NCBI GenBank assembly: GCA_964403185.1
Contig: CAYOFK010000017.1
Location: 1-25,593 of the forward strand
Source of the DNA: CAYOFK01 sp964403185
GTDB taxonomy: Bacteria; Bacteroidota; Bacteroidia; Bacteroidales; VadinHA17
Direction: 5' to 3'
Length of the DNA: 25,593 bases
In this document: piece after piece, positions 12,505 to 21,218 of the stretch
How positions within the stretch are numbered: position 1 is the stretch's first letter
Layout: each line of letters opens with the position of its first letter
Notes under the pieces: model-generated
Seen by the model: only the letters and a program-made list of their open reading frames with translations
Told to the model about the DNA's origin: nothing
Database searches by the model: none
Translations under genes and position numbers: made by a program

Positions 12505-13733
12505 TTATTCCAGTCTGAAAAAATCTCCTGTTTCGGGAATAATAAACCCGGAGGGAATGCTTTCATCAGCAGCCACATCCCGGATCCACTTATCAAGCCT
12601 GACCGCATCCAGTATCCTGTCATTGTAATACTTCTGATCCTCCAATCCACCGTAATGTACCGGAATGGTCCTGTCAGGCACCGTCTTTTTAACAAAATCA
12701 AGAACGCAAAAGGATTGCCCGGCCGCAGGATCCGAACTTAACAGTTCCTCAAAATACCTGTGTCCCCGTAACCGGCTCTTGTCAGAGGCATGAGGCACCA
12801 GCAGTTTTTGCCAGGTCAACTGATTTTTCCATTCCATCAGCAGACGGTCGCCACTTTCCGGATGACTGCCAACAATGCTCCAATGGTTTGAAGGCGGATA
12901 CGGAAACCGGTTGTTTGCATCACATACCAGGACATCGGTATTTGTTAACCGGTCCCAATCCCCNNNNNNNNNNNNNNNNNNNNNNNNNNNNNNNNNNNNN
13001 NNNNNNNNNNNNNNNNNNNNNNNNNNNNNNNNNNNNNNNNNNNNNNNNNNNNNNNNNNNNNNNGGTTGTTTGCATCACATACCAGGACATCGGTATTTGT
13101 TAACCGGTCCCAATCCCCTGGTCTCAGCAGTGTACAAAGGACATCCCCGGTGAAAAGGATCCGTTTGGTTTTTGCACTTCCGTCATGTATCTCAAACAGC
13201 AACATGCCGGCCCCCCTGGCACCAGCACCATGATAAACCGGGAAGGCAGTCACAGTCAATTCTTCCAGTGATAAAACCTTAATTGTATCTCCAAACTCAA
13301 GCGGGAAAAACTCGGTAATTTGTGCTATATGTGGTATCGTGGACAGAACCATTTCCCAACAATCGCGGGTGGCATACACAGGGTAACATTTCTTATTGTT
13401 AAACCTGTAGTAACTCTGTGCTACCCAATCAATACCTAAAATATGGTCAAAATGAGGATGGGTAAGGAACAGGGCTTCGGGGATCCTGTTATAACTGTTA
13501 AGCAACAGGGGTATCGTACCATGGCCGGCATCAATCAGGATCTCCCAGTTGATGCTCTCTTTTTCTCCATCATCCGGATGAAAACTGAATAAGGAAAATG
13601 AAGCGTTGGCATGATCCACCGGATTTGAGACTGAGTACATGGGATGGCGCTGCCCCAATGGCACCGGCCAGGCGTTCCCGCGGCCGTTTATACGAAGTTT
13701 ATAGGATGTTTGCACTACAGTTTCCGGACTCAT
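12505..13733 (-). CDS. Metallo-beta-lactamase-fold hydrolase, interrupted by an assembly gap
   Basis: This is a metal-dependent hydrolase of unknown substrate. THPHFDH at residues 91-97 is the HxHxDH motif, followed by H168 (VYHGAG) and D197 (FTGDV); IPVHYGG near the C-terminus may give the last His. The record breaks the frame with 100 N flanked by two identical 55-base copies. If one copy and the Ns are removed (155 bases), the frame runs unbroken from ATG 13733 through CDANN-RFPYPPSNHWS to the stop at 12505, giving 357 residues. The gene is therefore probably intact, not split. Its ATG overlaps the stop of the S46 peptidase gene (TAATG), so translation is likely coupled. No signal peptide is seen, so a cytoplasmic enzyme is likely. 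Confidence 0.85.
12909..12963. repeat. 55-bp copy at the left edge of the gap
   Basis: The 55 bases just before the Ns are identical to 13064-13118 just after them. This is best explained as the overlap of two contigs that was not merged, rather than a real duplication. Confidence 0.9.
12964..13063. other. Scaffold gap of 100 N
   Basis: Exactly 100 undetermined bases, a conventional filler length, lie inside the metallo-beta-lactamase-fold gene. The identical flanks suggest the true gap size is negative (an overlap). Confidence 0.97.
13064..13118. repeat. 55-bp copy at the right edge of the gap
   Basis: Direct copy of 12909-12963. Collapsing the two copies restores the reading frame of the surrounding gene. 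Confidence 0.9.
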
Positions 13734-15895
13734 TACTCTATGATCTCCATTTCATCCAATAAATAACCGGCTCCGGCAAATTTATCAATAATGAACAGGG
13801 CAAACCGGATATCCAGAGAAATATTTCTGCACTGATCAGGATTGAACATCAGGTCGCTCATGACGCCTTCCCATGCCCGGTCAAAGTTCACCCCAATAAG
13901 GTGTCCCTCAGCATTCAGAACCGGACTTCCTGAGTTGCCCCCGGTAGTATGATTTGTTGCAATAAAACACACAGGCATTTCTCCATCTTCGGCATATCTG
14001 CCAAAGTTCTGTTCAGCATACAGTTCCTTAAGTTTATCCGGCACATCATAATCGTAGATTTCAGGATCATCTTTTTCAATGATGCCCTTCAATGTTGTAT
14101 AATGCTTATAAAAGACCGCATCTACAGGTTCGTAGCTTTTAACATTTCCATAAGCAAGACGCAGTGTGAAGTTTGCATCTGCATAGAAAACCTTATCGGG
14201 CTGGAATTCCATCCGGGCAGCCATATAAGTGCGGTTCAGCAACCTGAGGTCGTCTCCAAGGCGGTTATACTCGGGCATGATCTTTTCCGAATGCAGGGTA
14301 TGGGCGCTTTCATAAATCTGGTAAACCGGGTCATTTTTAATTTTTCTCATCATGCCCTTGCCGGGTGATTCCAACAGTTTATAGACCTTTTCAGGTTTGT
14401 CAAAAATGGTCTTTTTATATACAGCCGCAGTATATTTTTCAAAATCGTCCTGATATTTGGATTGAATATTGATATATACAGAAGGTTTAAAGTCCGCATT
14501 CATATTCGCATCCAGCATCTCCATTACTGCTTTAAACAATTGCTGGTCGATAGCGGAATTATAGTCCCTGAAGAAATTTTCAGTCTGGGTTATCAACATA
14601 TCTGCCAGTCTTTGAATATCTTCATCCGGTGCATTTTCTTCAATACTTTTCAGCAGCCGGTCAAATCTGCCTGAAAATGCAACCAGTTCCGTTCCGCTTG
14701 AGAAAAACACCTCCCGGAAATAATCGCGAGCCAACCGGTACCTGGCGTATTGCCGGTAAAGTTCTTTATAGGCTTGAAGTAATCCTGAGTAGTTGGTCTT
14801 ATTATTTTCATCCGCCCATTTCTGAAAATCAGTTTCAAACTGTTGTTTTTTACTTATGGCATCAAGTTTTTCCAATCCCCGGATCTCACCAATCCACCGT
14901 TTCCAGGAATTACTTACCGATGCCTTTTTAGCTGAATACTGAATTCTCACCCCGGGATCATTCTCCATACCGGCATTCATAATTTCCAGTTTCTTATCTC
15001 TGATCTGTATGAGCTTTGGATAAATCGTTCCGGTGAGCATCTTCAGGTGAAAAGAAGGCACATACCGGAAGGTGCTGCCCGGAAAGCCGTACACCATCGT
15101 AAAATCACCGGGACGCACTCCTTTCAGGGACACCGGAAAAAATTTTACAGGTTTATATGGAACGTTATCTTCTGAATATCCCGCCGGCATATTATCTTTA
15201 CCCGCATAGATCCTGAACAGGGAGAAGTCTCCTGTATGCCTGGGCCACATCCAGTTATCCGTATCTCCACCAAATTTTCCGATGGCTGAAGGTGGCGCCC
15301 CAACCAGTCGGACATCCTTATACACTTCCTCCACAAACAGGAAATACTGGTTCCCGGCAAAAAAGGATTCAACGTGAGCCTGGTAATGTGTTCCTTCAAT
15401 AGCTTTAGCTTCAATGTCCCCGATATTGCTAAGGATCTTTTCCATGCGTTCCTGTTCAGACATGGTATTTATAATTCCATCCAGTGTTTTTTCTGTAACA
15501 TCCTCCATACGTTTCAGGAATATTACTGATAACCCCGGATTTGGAAGTTCCTCAGCTCTTGACATGGCCCAGAATCCGTGCGTGAGATAATCATGTTCAA
15601 CAGTTGAATGTTGCTGTATTCTTCTGTATCCACAGTGGTGGTTTGTAATGAGCAGGCCCTCCCCTGAAATTAACTCAGCGGTACATCCTCCGCCAAATAT
15701 CATTACAGCATCTTTCATACTCGCCTGGTTCACACTGTATATATCTTCGGCAGTTAGTTTAAACCCTTTCTCCTGCATGATCTGGATGTTGAGTTTTTCA
15801 ATAAGCAAGGGGATCCACATGCCCTCGTCAGCGCGGCTGCTGAATGCCAGAGCCAGCATCAGAACCAGGGTGGTTAACAGGTTTTTTCTTTTCAT
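13733..15895 (-). CDS. S46 family dipeptidyl-peptidase (DPP11/DPP7 type)
   Basis: This is a periplasmic serine exopeptidase that releases dipeptides from peptide N-termini, central to amino-acid feeding in Bacteroidota. The start is ATG 15895, since MKRKNLLTTLVLMLALAFSSRA is a good Sec signal peptide; the mature enzyme then begins DEGMWIP, as in the family. The catalytic triad is visible: His in TNHHCGY (86-87), Asp in GGDTDNWMWPRHTGDF and Ser in TGGNSGSPV. The substrate-pocket segment reads IGVNFDRAWEG; Arg after FD is what I recall for Asp/Glu-specific DPP11, while DPP7 has Gly, so acidic specificity is likely but not certain. At 720 residues it is full length. Its stop overlaps the next gene's ATG by one base. 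Confidence 0.92.
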   Translation of the reverse strand: MKRKNLLTTLVLMLALAFSSRADEGMWIPLLIEKLNIQIMQEKGFKLTAEDIYSVNQASMKDAVMIFGGGCTAELISGEGLLITNHHCGYRRIQQHSTVEHDYLTHGFWAMSRAEELPNPGLSVIFLKRMEDVTEKTLDGIINTMSEQERMEKILSNIGDIEAKAIEGTHYQAHVESFFAGNQYFLFVEEVYKDVRLVGAPPSAIGKFGGDTDNWMWPRHTGDFSLFRIYAGKDNMPAGYSEDNVPYKPVKFFPVSLKGVRPGDFTMVYGFPGSTFRYVPSFHLKMLTGTIYPKLIQIRDKKLEIMNAGMENDPGVRIQYSAKKASVSNSWKRWIGEIRGLEKLDAISKKQQFETDFQKWADENNKTNYSGLLQAYKELYRQYARYRLARDYFREVFFSSGTELVAFSGRFDRLLKSIEENAPDEDIQRLADMLITQTENFFRDYNSAIDQQLFKAVMEMLDANMNADFKPSVYINIQSKYQDDFEKYTAAVYKKTIFDKPEKVYKLLESPGKGMMRKIKNDPVYQIYESAHTLHSEKIMPEYNRLGDDLRLLNRTYMAARMEFQPDKVFYADANFTLRLAYGNVKSYEPVDAVFYKHYTTLKGIIEKDDPEIYDYDVPDKLKELYAEQNFGRYAEDGEMPVCFIATNHTTGGNSGSPVLNAEGHLIGVNFDRAWEGVMSDLMFNPDQCRNISLDIRFALFIIDKFAGAGYLLDEMEIIE

Positions 15896-15940
15896 AATAA
15901 TAAGAGTATTAGGTTGGGACAAAATCCGGTATATATGAGC

Positions 15941-16501
15941 TTAGAACTTCTTAATTTCTGAGTACAAACGGTGCAAAGGCAGGCCCATAACGTTAAAAAA
16001 AGATCCCTCAATCCGTTCCACTCCAACATATCCTATCCATTCCTGGATGCCATATGCACCTGCTTTATCCAGGGGTTTGTAAGCATCCAGGTAATAGCAG
16101 ATCTCCTCTTTGGTAAGAGAACTGAAATATACTTTTGTGAAGGATGAGAATGTGGCAGTCTTTTTAACGGACCTCAGGCACACACCAGTGATCACTGTAT
16201 GCATCTTTCCGGAAAGTTGCATCAGCATGTCCATGGCATCGTCAAGGGATGAAGGTTTATTTACAATGACTCCATCCAAAACCACAATGGTATCAGCCGT
16301 TACAAGAATGTCATGATCCTCAACCGGACCCGGAAAATGATCCGACTTTTTACGTGCCAGGAAGACCGGCACCTCATCCGGGGACATGGTTTTTGGAAAG
16401 GATTCGTCGACTTCCGGTGGAACAACCATTTTCACTTCAATATCCAGGCCCTGAATAAGATGCTTCCTGCGGGGCGACCTGGAAGCCAGGATCAGTTTCA
16501 T
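15941..16501 (-). CDS. maf: Maf-like nucleoside triphosphate pyrophosphatase
   Basis: Maf proteins hydrolyse non-canonical or modified nucleoside triphosphates (dTTP/UTP or m7GTP types) to monophosphates, a house-cleaning role linked to septum inhibition. The start is placed at ATG 16501 so that the protein begins MKLILASRSPRRKHLI, the universal Maf N-terminus; an ATG 7 codons upstream adds MKTGKTN without family support. Other motifs are PPEVDES, VTADTIVV (catalytic Asp) and NKPSSLDDA, then DKAGAYGIQEWIG near the C-terminus. The 186-residue length is usual. It is read in the same direction as the UbiA gene (117 bp upstream) and the S46 peptidase gene (45 bp downstream). Confidence 0.94.
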   Translation of the reverse strand: MKLILASRSPRRKHLIQGLDIEVKMVVPPEVDESFPKTMSPDEVPVFLARKKSDHFPGPVEDHDILVTADTIVVLDGVIVNKPSSLDDAMDMLMQLSGKMHTVITGVCLRSVKKTATFSSFTKVYFSSLTKEEICYYLDAYKPLDKAGAYGIQEWIGYVGVERIEGSFFNVMGLPLHRLYSEIKKF

Positions 16502-16618
16502 ATTGGTTTTACCGGTTTTCATGATGAACTTTTCCGTTGATGCCCGTTACTGTTTGTGTGTCTCTGCATTCCTGTTTGGCAGCCTGCTTCGACTTTTCAT
16601 ATCCACCATCTCACTGAT

Positions 16619-17623
16619 TTATCTCGTAATTAATTGGGTAAAAACAAAATACCGGAATATCAGCGCATAGGATAAGCCCAAAAGCATGATAAGCTTGGTT
16701 ATGTTGCTGGCTGCATGGAAATCGTGCTGGGAGGTGGCCCGGCTTATCCTGTAGGCTGTATAGAGCAATGGAATTATCAAACCCAGCAGTAAATAGATCA
16801 ATGTCAATACATTCTGAAGGTAACAGAGATACAGCAGAACCAGAGAAATGATCATGATGAAGATCAACGAAATCACAATGAGTCTGGTGGTCTTAATTCC
16901 AAGAACAACGGGCAGGGATCTTCTTCCAAATTCGCGATCCCCTTCAAAATCTTCCATGTCCTTTATCAATTCTCTTAAGAAAATGGTGAAAAAGGCAAAA
17001 AATGAGAATCCTCCCACCCAGGTGACAGTATGTCCGAGGTTTATCTGATATTCATTCAACAGGGGTCCGTAGACCTGAAGAATTGGTGGGATCTCAAACA
17101 GAACCACAATAAAGGGTACCAGGCCGGCAAGGATGGCAACAAGGATATTTCCAACAAGAAACTGCCGTTTATAGGTTGTTGAATAAAACCAAAGCAGTCC
17201 TGAGATCAATATAAACACGAATCCCAGATAGATCATATCCAGGACATAAGACACATAGAAGCCAAAAAGAATACCAGCAGCATTGAGTGTCACATGGATC
17301 GCCATGGTCCAGCGCCTTGGAATGAGCTTGCCAACGATCACCTTTTCGGGCCGGTTCAGCAAATCGGTTTTCGTATCGAAGTAATCATTGATTACATAAC
17401 CGGCAGCCGTAAGACAGATAGTGGATAATACAAGACTCAGGAACTGGAATTCAGTGAGTTGCAGATCCAGTGGTGCCAGTTTACTGATACCGGCTTCACC
17501 TGTAATATAAATATTTGATAGAAGTGTTTCCAGGATGGCATACCTCATCAGGTATTGCGTGGCCCCGATAATTATCAGATTCTGAAACCTGATCAACCTG
17601 AAAAAAGCGATAAGATATCTCAT
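16619..17623 (-). CDS. UbiA-family prenyltransferase
   Basis: This integral membrane prenyltransferase has 334 residues and about eight to nine hydrophobic helices. The first Asp-rich motif is INDYFDTKTD (N79, D80, D83, D87), the Mg2+/prenyl-diphosphate site. The second is KDMEDFEGDREFGRRSLPVVLG (about 220-240). Members attach polyprenyl chains to aromatic rings (menaquinone, ubiquinone, heme O) or to glycerol phosphate. The long insert around residues 35-57 and the pairing with a KdsC-like and a Maf gene are what I recall for an uncharacterised Bacteroidota group sometimes labelled geranylgeranylglycerol-phosphate geranylgeranyltransferase, so the substrate is left open. It lies 15 bp after the KdsC-like gene, probably in one operon. 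Confidence 0.88.
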   Translation of the reverse strand: MRYLIAFFRLIRFQNLIIIGATQYLMRYAILETLLSNIYITGEAGISKLAPLDLQLTEFQFLSLVLSTICLTAAGYVINDYFDTKTDLLNRPEKVIVGKLIPRRWTMAIHVTLNAAGILFGFYVSYVLDMIYLGFVFILISGLLWFYSTTYKRQFLVGNILVAILAGLVPFIVVLFEIPPILQVYGPLLNEYQINLGHTVTWVGGFSFFAFFTIFLRELIKDMEDFEGDREFGRRSLPVVLGIKTTRLIVISLIFIMIISLVLLYLCYLQNVLTLIYLLLGLIIPLLYTAYRISRATSQHDFHAASNITKLIMLLGLSYALIFRYFVFTQLITR

Positions 17624-17638
17624 GGTTCAGAGCGGTAT

Positions 17639-18160
17639 TTACCAACGAAAAGCGTCTCCATCCATCCATTTGTTGTGTAATCTAAGTACCTGTTCAATGA
17701 TGTCCCTCACACAACCTTCACCCCCATTGATATTGGAAATATATTTTGAAAGTTGTTTTATTTCCACAACTGCATCTGCAGGGCAGGTTGGGAAGCCAAC
17801 CATCTTTAATATTTCATAATCCGGCAGATCATCTCCCATATACAATACTGTTTCGGGATCAAGCCGGTATTTGGAGACAAAATCCCTGAAGTCATTTATT
17901 TTTTCAAAAGAATTCAGATACACCTCCTTAATTCCCAACCCGGTAAAACGCTTTTTCACTGCCACAGAGTTCCCGCCTGTGACAATGGCAATTGGATATC
18001 CTTTTTTCACGGCCAGCTGGAGTGCATATCCGTCTTTGATATTGATGGTCCGCATTGGAAAGCCATCAGGTCCAAGAGGCATGGTATGTTTTGACAAGAC
18101 ACCATCCACATCGAAGGCAAAGGCTTTTACTTTTCTCAGTTCTTCTTTGAAATTGCTCAT
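17639..18160 (-). CDS. HAD-superfamily phosphatase, KdsC-like (KDO 8-phosphate phosphatase)
   Basis: This is a C0-type HAD phosphatase of 173 residues without a cap domain, like KdsC, which dephosphorylates 3-deoxy-D-manno-octulosonate 8-phosphate for lipopolysaccharide. Catalytic motifs are AFDVDGVL (nucleophile D17, acid D19), IVTGG (motif II Thr) and YMGDDLPDYEIL (motif IV). The NIKDGYALQLAVKKG segment and the GGEGCVRDIIEQVL C-terminus are typical of KdsC tetramers. Related sialic-acid or nucleotide-sugar phosphatases share this pattern, so the exact sugar is inferred. The gene is between the DUF2520 gene (29 bp upstream) and the UbiA gene (15 bp downstream). Confidence 0.88.
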   Translation of the reverse strand: MSNFKEELRKVKAFAFDVDGVLSKHTMPLGPDGFPMRTINIKDGYALQLAVKKGYPIAIVTGGNSVAVKKRFTGLGIKEVYLNSFEKINDFRDFVSKYRLDPETVLYMGDDLPDYEILKMVGFPTCPADAVVEIKQLSKYISNINGGEGCVRDIIEQVLRLHNKWMDGDAFRW

Positions 18161-18189
18161 TCAGGTAATGCTTCTTCCGGCCGTTTAAA

Positions 18190-18966
18190 TTATTTCAGAC
18201 TGGATTGTATGCTGTTAGTAATACTTTTATAGATCTCCCGGTATCTTGCGTTGGAAGATAGTAAATCCAAATGTTTTTCAAGAATATTTTTATCATTTCT
18301 TATTGCCGGGCCTGTCTGTACTTCACCAGGCTTCCGGTACATAACTTTACCGGCTGTTTCTTTCACCAGAGGTTGCATCAAATCAAATTCCAGATTTGCC
18401 TCTTGCAAAATGGCATTGGCAATGGCATACATATGGTTGGTAAAATTGCATGCAAATACTGCGGCAAGGTGCAGAATTTGCCGGCGTTCAGAATTGATCC
18501 TGCGAACTACTCCTGTAAACTGAGAAGCCATATGGTATATACGATCCTCCACTTCCTCATTGCAACCTTCCACGCACACCGGCACAACGGTAAAATCCAC
18601 AGGTCTTGTTTTAATGAAGGTTTGCAAGGGATACATCACTCCATAATTCCGGACTTTATTTTTGAAAATGTCTATGGAAAGGCCCCCCGAAGTATGAAAA
18701 AAGAGAGCATCGGGAAATTTATAGCCTTTAATAAAGTCCACCATGCCCTCATCTGAAAGTGCCAGAATATACACCCTGGCATGAGGATTTACTTTTTTGA
18801 TCTCATTTATGGGTTCGGCGCTGAGTTTTACTGCCAGGTCCCTGGCCGATTTATTGGTCCTGCTATATACCTGAAGGATGTTATAGCCGGCATTCATTAG
18901 TTCCGGAGCCAGGTGGTATGCAAGATTTCCGGCACCAATAAAAACAACATCTGTAATATCAGACAT
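18190..18966 (-). CDS. Rossmann-fold oxidoreductase-like protein with DUF2520 domain
   Basis: This 258-residue protein has two domains. The N-terminal Rossmann fold opens with VVFIGAGNLAYHLAPEL (GxGxxA, residues 8-24), as in NADP-binding F420-dependent and pyrroline-5-carboxylate-reductase-like enzymes. The C-terminal helical part, with HLAAVFACNFTNHMYAIA and KETAGKVM, matches DUF2520, as I recall it. No reaction has been assigned to this family as far as I know; short-chain or keto-acid reduction is only a guess from the fold. It is first in a tight run with the KdsC-like and UbiA genes, an association that appears conserved in Bacteroidota. The gap to the lipoprotein gene upstream is 65 bp. 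Confidence 0.85.
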   Translation of the reverse strand: MSDITDVVFIGAGNLAYHLAPELMNAGYNILQVYSRTNKSARDLAVKLSAEPINEIKKVNPHARVYILALSDEGMVDFIKGYKFPDALFFHTSGGLSIDIFKNKVRNYGVMYPLQTFIKTRPVDFTVVPVCVEGCNEEVEDRIYHMASQFTGVVRRINSERRQILHLAAVFACNFTNHMYAIANAILQEANLEFDLMQPLVKETAGKVMYRKPGEVQTGPAIRNDKNILEKHLDLLSSNARYREIYKSITNSIQSSLK

Positions 18967-19031
18967 GGCATTCCAGCTTAAGGACTAAAGGTAGGGCAAT
19001 TTCATCTATTAATAAAACGGGGCTGTCTCAA

Positions 19032-19406
19032 TTATTTGAACTGGTCTAATTCAAGTGTATCGAGGTGTAACACATAATATCCCGAATAATATGTGGGGTT
19101 TTGACGTTGCATACAGTCATCTGCAGCAGCCCCGGTAATCAGCACCTCATCCCCTGAAGCAAATGAAGTGATCAGGTCCCATTGTATCTGAGGATCACAA
19201 AGTGTGAAGTTGCCATACAGGTCCCGGGGAATAAAGTAGGCGTATTTTGTCTCAGGAACGTAGTATATGGTCCCTGCCATTTGGGTCAGATCAAACACCG
19301 TTTCTCCCTTTTCGCAACCACAGAGGTCTTCTTTACAACCCGGATTCAAAATGAATGAACCCAGCACAACAAATAAGGCGATTCCCTGCATCAATCTCTG
19401 TTTCAT
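19032..19406 (-). CDS. Small Cys-rich lipoprotein, function unknown
   Basis: This is a 124-residue unrecognised protein. It has a short basic N-terminus (MKQR), a hydrophobic stretch and the sequence LNPGC at residues 20-24, an acceptable lipobox, so it is probably lipidated at C24 and exported. Right after comes KEDLCGCEKGE, adding two Cys. Two more Cys (TLCDPQ and DDCMQ) could form disulfides in the periplasm. The ATG lies 3 bp after the stop of the acyl-CoA dehydrogenase gene, so it is co-transcribed with the etf/acyl-CoA dehydrogenase operon, although no functional link is evident. Confidence 0.75.
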   Translation of the reverse strand: MKQRLMQGIALFVVLGSFILNPGCKEDLCGCEKGETVFDLTQMAGTIYYVPETKYAYFIPRDLYGNFTLCDPQIQWDLITSFASGDEVLITGAAADDCMQRQNPTYYSGYYVLHLDTLELDQFK

Positions 19407-19409
19407 AGT

Positions 19410-21191
19410 TTAAAATTTGTAAACGTTATCATCTATAAGTTTATCTGCAATCCTTCTTCTTGCAGCACGAGTATTGACACCGTCTGTTTTGGTCAGATGA
19501 TCAATCACGGCAAACAGCTTTTCACGGTCCCTTACATTATCGGCAGAAAACACGATGTCCAGGGCATTTTTGCGGATCAGGGATGCGGTGTCAAAAATAT
19601 TGACATCAAGAATATCCTTATATAATGCCCCCGCGTCTGCACCTTTAATGCTCTCAAGTTTTTGCACCCTCAACATGGTGGATTCCGAAACATACAAATT
19701 CATGATAATGTTTGACAAATGATTTATCAATTCCTGTTCGGAAACCAATTTTCTTTGATAAGTTTCATTGAGCAGTTGCATCAAAATTAATGCCGTTTTC
19801 TTAAAATTATCGACATGAAATTTCTTTCTCAAAAAATAATCCTCAGAATCAGCGCTTTGATTCAGCAAATTATCCAGGTTGTCCATCAGGTCCTTTGCTT
19901 TTCCAAAGAGGTCAAAATCCTTTTTTGCACCTCTTTTCAGCAAGGTATCCACAACAAGTATCCTGTTGATCTCGTTGGTGCCTTCAAATATCCTGTTGAT
20001 CCGTGAATCGCGGTAACCTCTTTCCACCGGCATTTCTGAAGAGTATCCCATGCCCCCGAGAATTTGAACAGCCTCATCAACAATATAGTCAAGTGATTCG
20101 GAACCAACGACTTTCAATATCCCTGCCTCCACTGCAAACTGGGCATACGCAGTGATCAATGCCGTTTCTTTGGAACAATCTGACAGGTTTGCCTCTGCCT
20201 GCCTGTCGACATCCTTACTTGCTCTGTAAACAGCTGACTCGGTGGTGAATGTTTTAATAACCTGTTCGGCCAGCTTATACTTTATGGAACCGAAGCTTGA
20301 AATGAGAACACCAAATTGTTTCCTTTCATTTGAATAGTTAACAGCCTGGTTGATAGCCAGTTTTGCAGCGCCCAGAACATTTGAACCTAATTTAATACGG
20401 CCCATATGCAAAATGGCGAGGGCAATCCTGAATCCCATGCCCCGATAGCCCAGGAGATTCTCAACAGGGACTTTACAATCATTTAAAAAGATCTGACGGG
20501 TGGACGATCCTTTAATGCCCATTTTCTTCTCTTCAGGATTCAAAGAAAGGCCGGGATAATCTTTTTCAACAATAAATGCACTGAGAACCCGGTCGTTATC
20601 AATCTTTGCAAAGACTGTGAACACATCTGCAAAGCCTGAATTGGTGATCCACATTTTCTGGCCATTCAGAATATAGTGTTTCCCATCGTCAGAAAGTACC
20701 GCCTTTGTTTTACCCGAGTTGGCATCGGATCCTGCTCCCGGCTCTGTTAAACAATAAGCTCCCATCCATTCACCGGCGGCTAATTTTGGCAGGTATTTTT
20801 GTTTTTGTTCTTCATTTCCATAATATAAAATGGGCATGGAGCCAATCCCTGTATGACAGGAATAGGCCACGGCAAATGAATACCCTGCCCCCAGGTGCTC
20901 AGCAGCGATCTGGTTGGTCACAAAGGACTGCCCAAACCCTTCGTATTCTTCAGGAATTGCGATTCCCAGCAATCCAAGTTCCCCTGCCTTTTCAAGCAAT
21001 TTTCTCATAATGCCTTCTTCCTGGGCATCAATTTTATCGAGATTGGGCAGAACTTCAGTTTCAAGAAAATCATCGCAGGTTTGTGCGATCATTTGCTGTT
21101 CTTCATCAAATTCTTCCGGGATAAACACATCGGCGGCGTCTGTTTCACGAACAATAAATTCACCGCCTTTAATGGTCTTTGAATCTTCCAT
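19410..21191 (-). CDS. Acyl-CoA dehydrogenase (long form with C-terminal extension)
   Basis: This FAD enzyme makes the first oxidation in fatty-acid beta-oxidation (acyl-CoA to enoyl-CoA), passing electrons to ETF. Family motifs are AYCLTEPGAGSDANSGKTKA (FAD/substrate segment), NGQKMWITNSG, MGIKGSSTRQIFLNDCKVP, ERKQFG, and ILGGMGYSSEMPVERGYRDSRINRIFEGTNEINR. The Glu in FEGTNEI is the expected catalytic base. At 593 residues it is about 200 longer than short- or medium-chain enzymes; the extra C-terminal helical region is like VLCAD/ACAD9 and many bacterial homologues, suggesting long-chain or membrane-near action. It lies 27 bp after the CCG-protein gene in the operon with etfBA, so the whole electron path is encoded together. 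Confidence 0.94.
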   Translation of the reverse strand: MEDSKTIKGGEFIVRETDAADVFIPEEFDEEQQMIAQTCDDFLETEVLPNLDKIDAQEEGIMRKLLEKAGELGLLGIAIPEEYEGFGQSFVTNQIAAEHLGAGYSFAVAYSCHTGIGSMPILYYGNEEQKQKYLPKLAAGEWMGAYCLTEPGAGSDANSGKTKAVLSDDGKHYILNGQKMWITNSGFADVFTVFAKIDNDRVLSAFIVEKDYPGLSLNPEEKKMGIKGSSTRQIFLNDCKVPVENLLGYRGMGFRIALAILHMGRIKLGSNVLGAAKLAINQAVNYSNERKQFGVLISSFGSIKYKLAEQVIKTFTTESAVYRASKDVDRQAEANLSDCSKETALITAYAQFAVEAGILKVVGSESLDYIVDEAVQILGGMGYSSEMPVERGYRDSRINRIFEGTNEINRILVVDTLLKRGAKKDFDLFGKAKDLMDNLDNLLNQSADSEDYFLRKKFHVDNFKKTALILMQLLNETYQRKLVSEQELINHLSNIIMNLYVSESTMLRVQKLESIKGADAGALYKDILDVNIFDTASLIRKNALDIVFSADNVRDREKLFAVIDHLTKTDGVNTRAARRRIADKLIDDNVYKF

Positions 21192-21218
21192 CTTAGTTAT
21201 TTTATATAGGATTTAAAA

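Noticed and set aside
12505..13733. Two separate partial genes or a frameshifted pseudogene at the N-gap
   Set aside because: Collapsing the identical 55-bp flanks gives one open frame with all motifs, so this is an assembly artefact.
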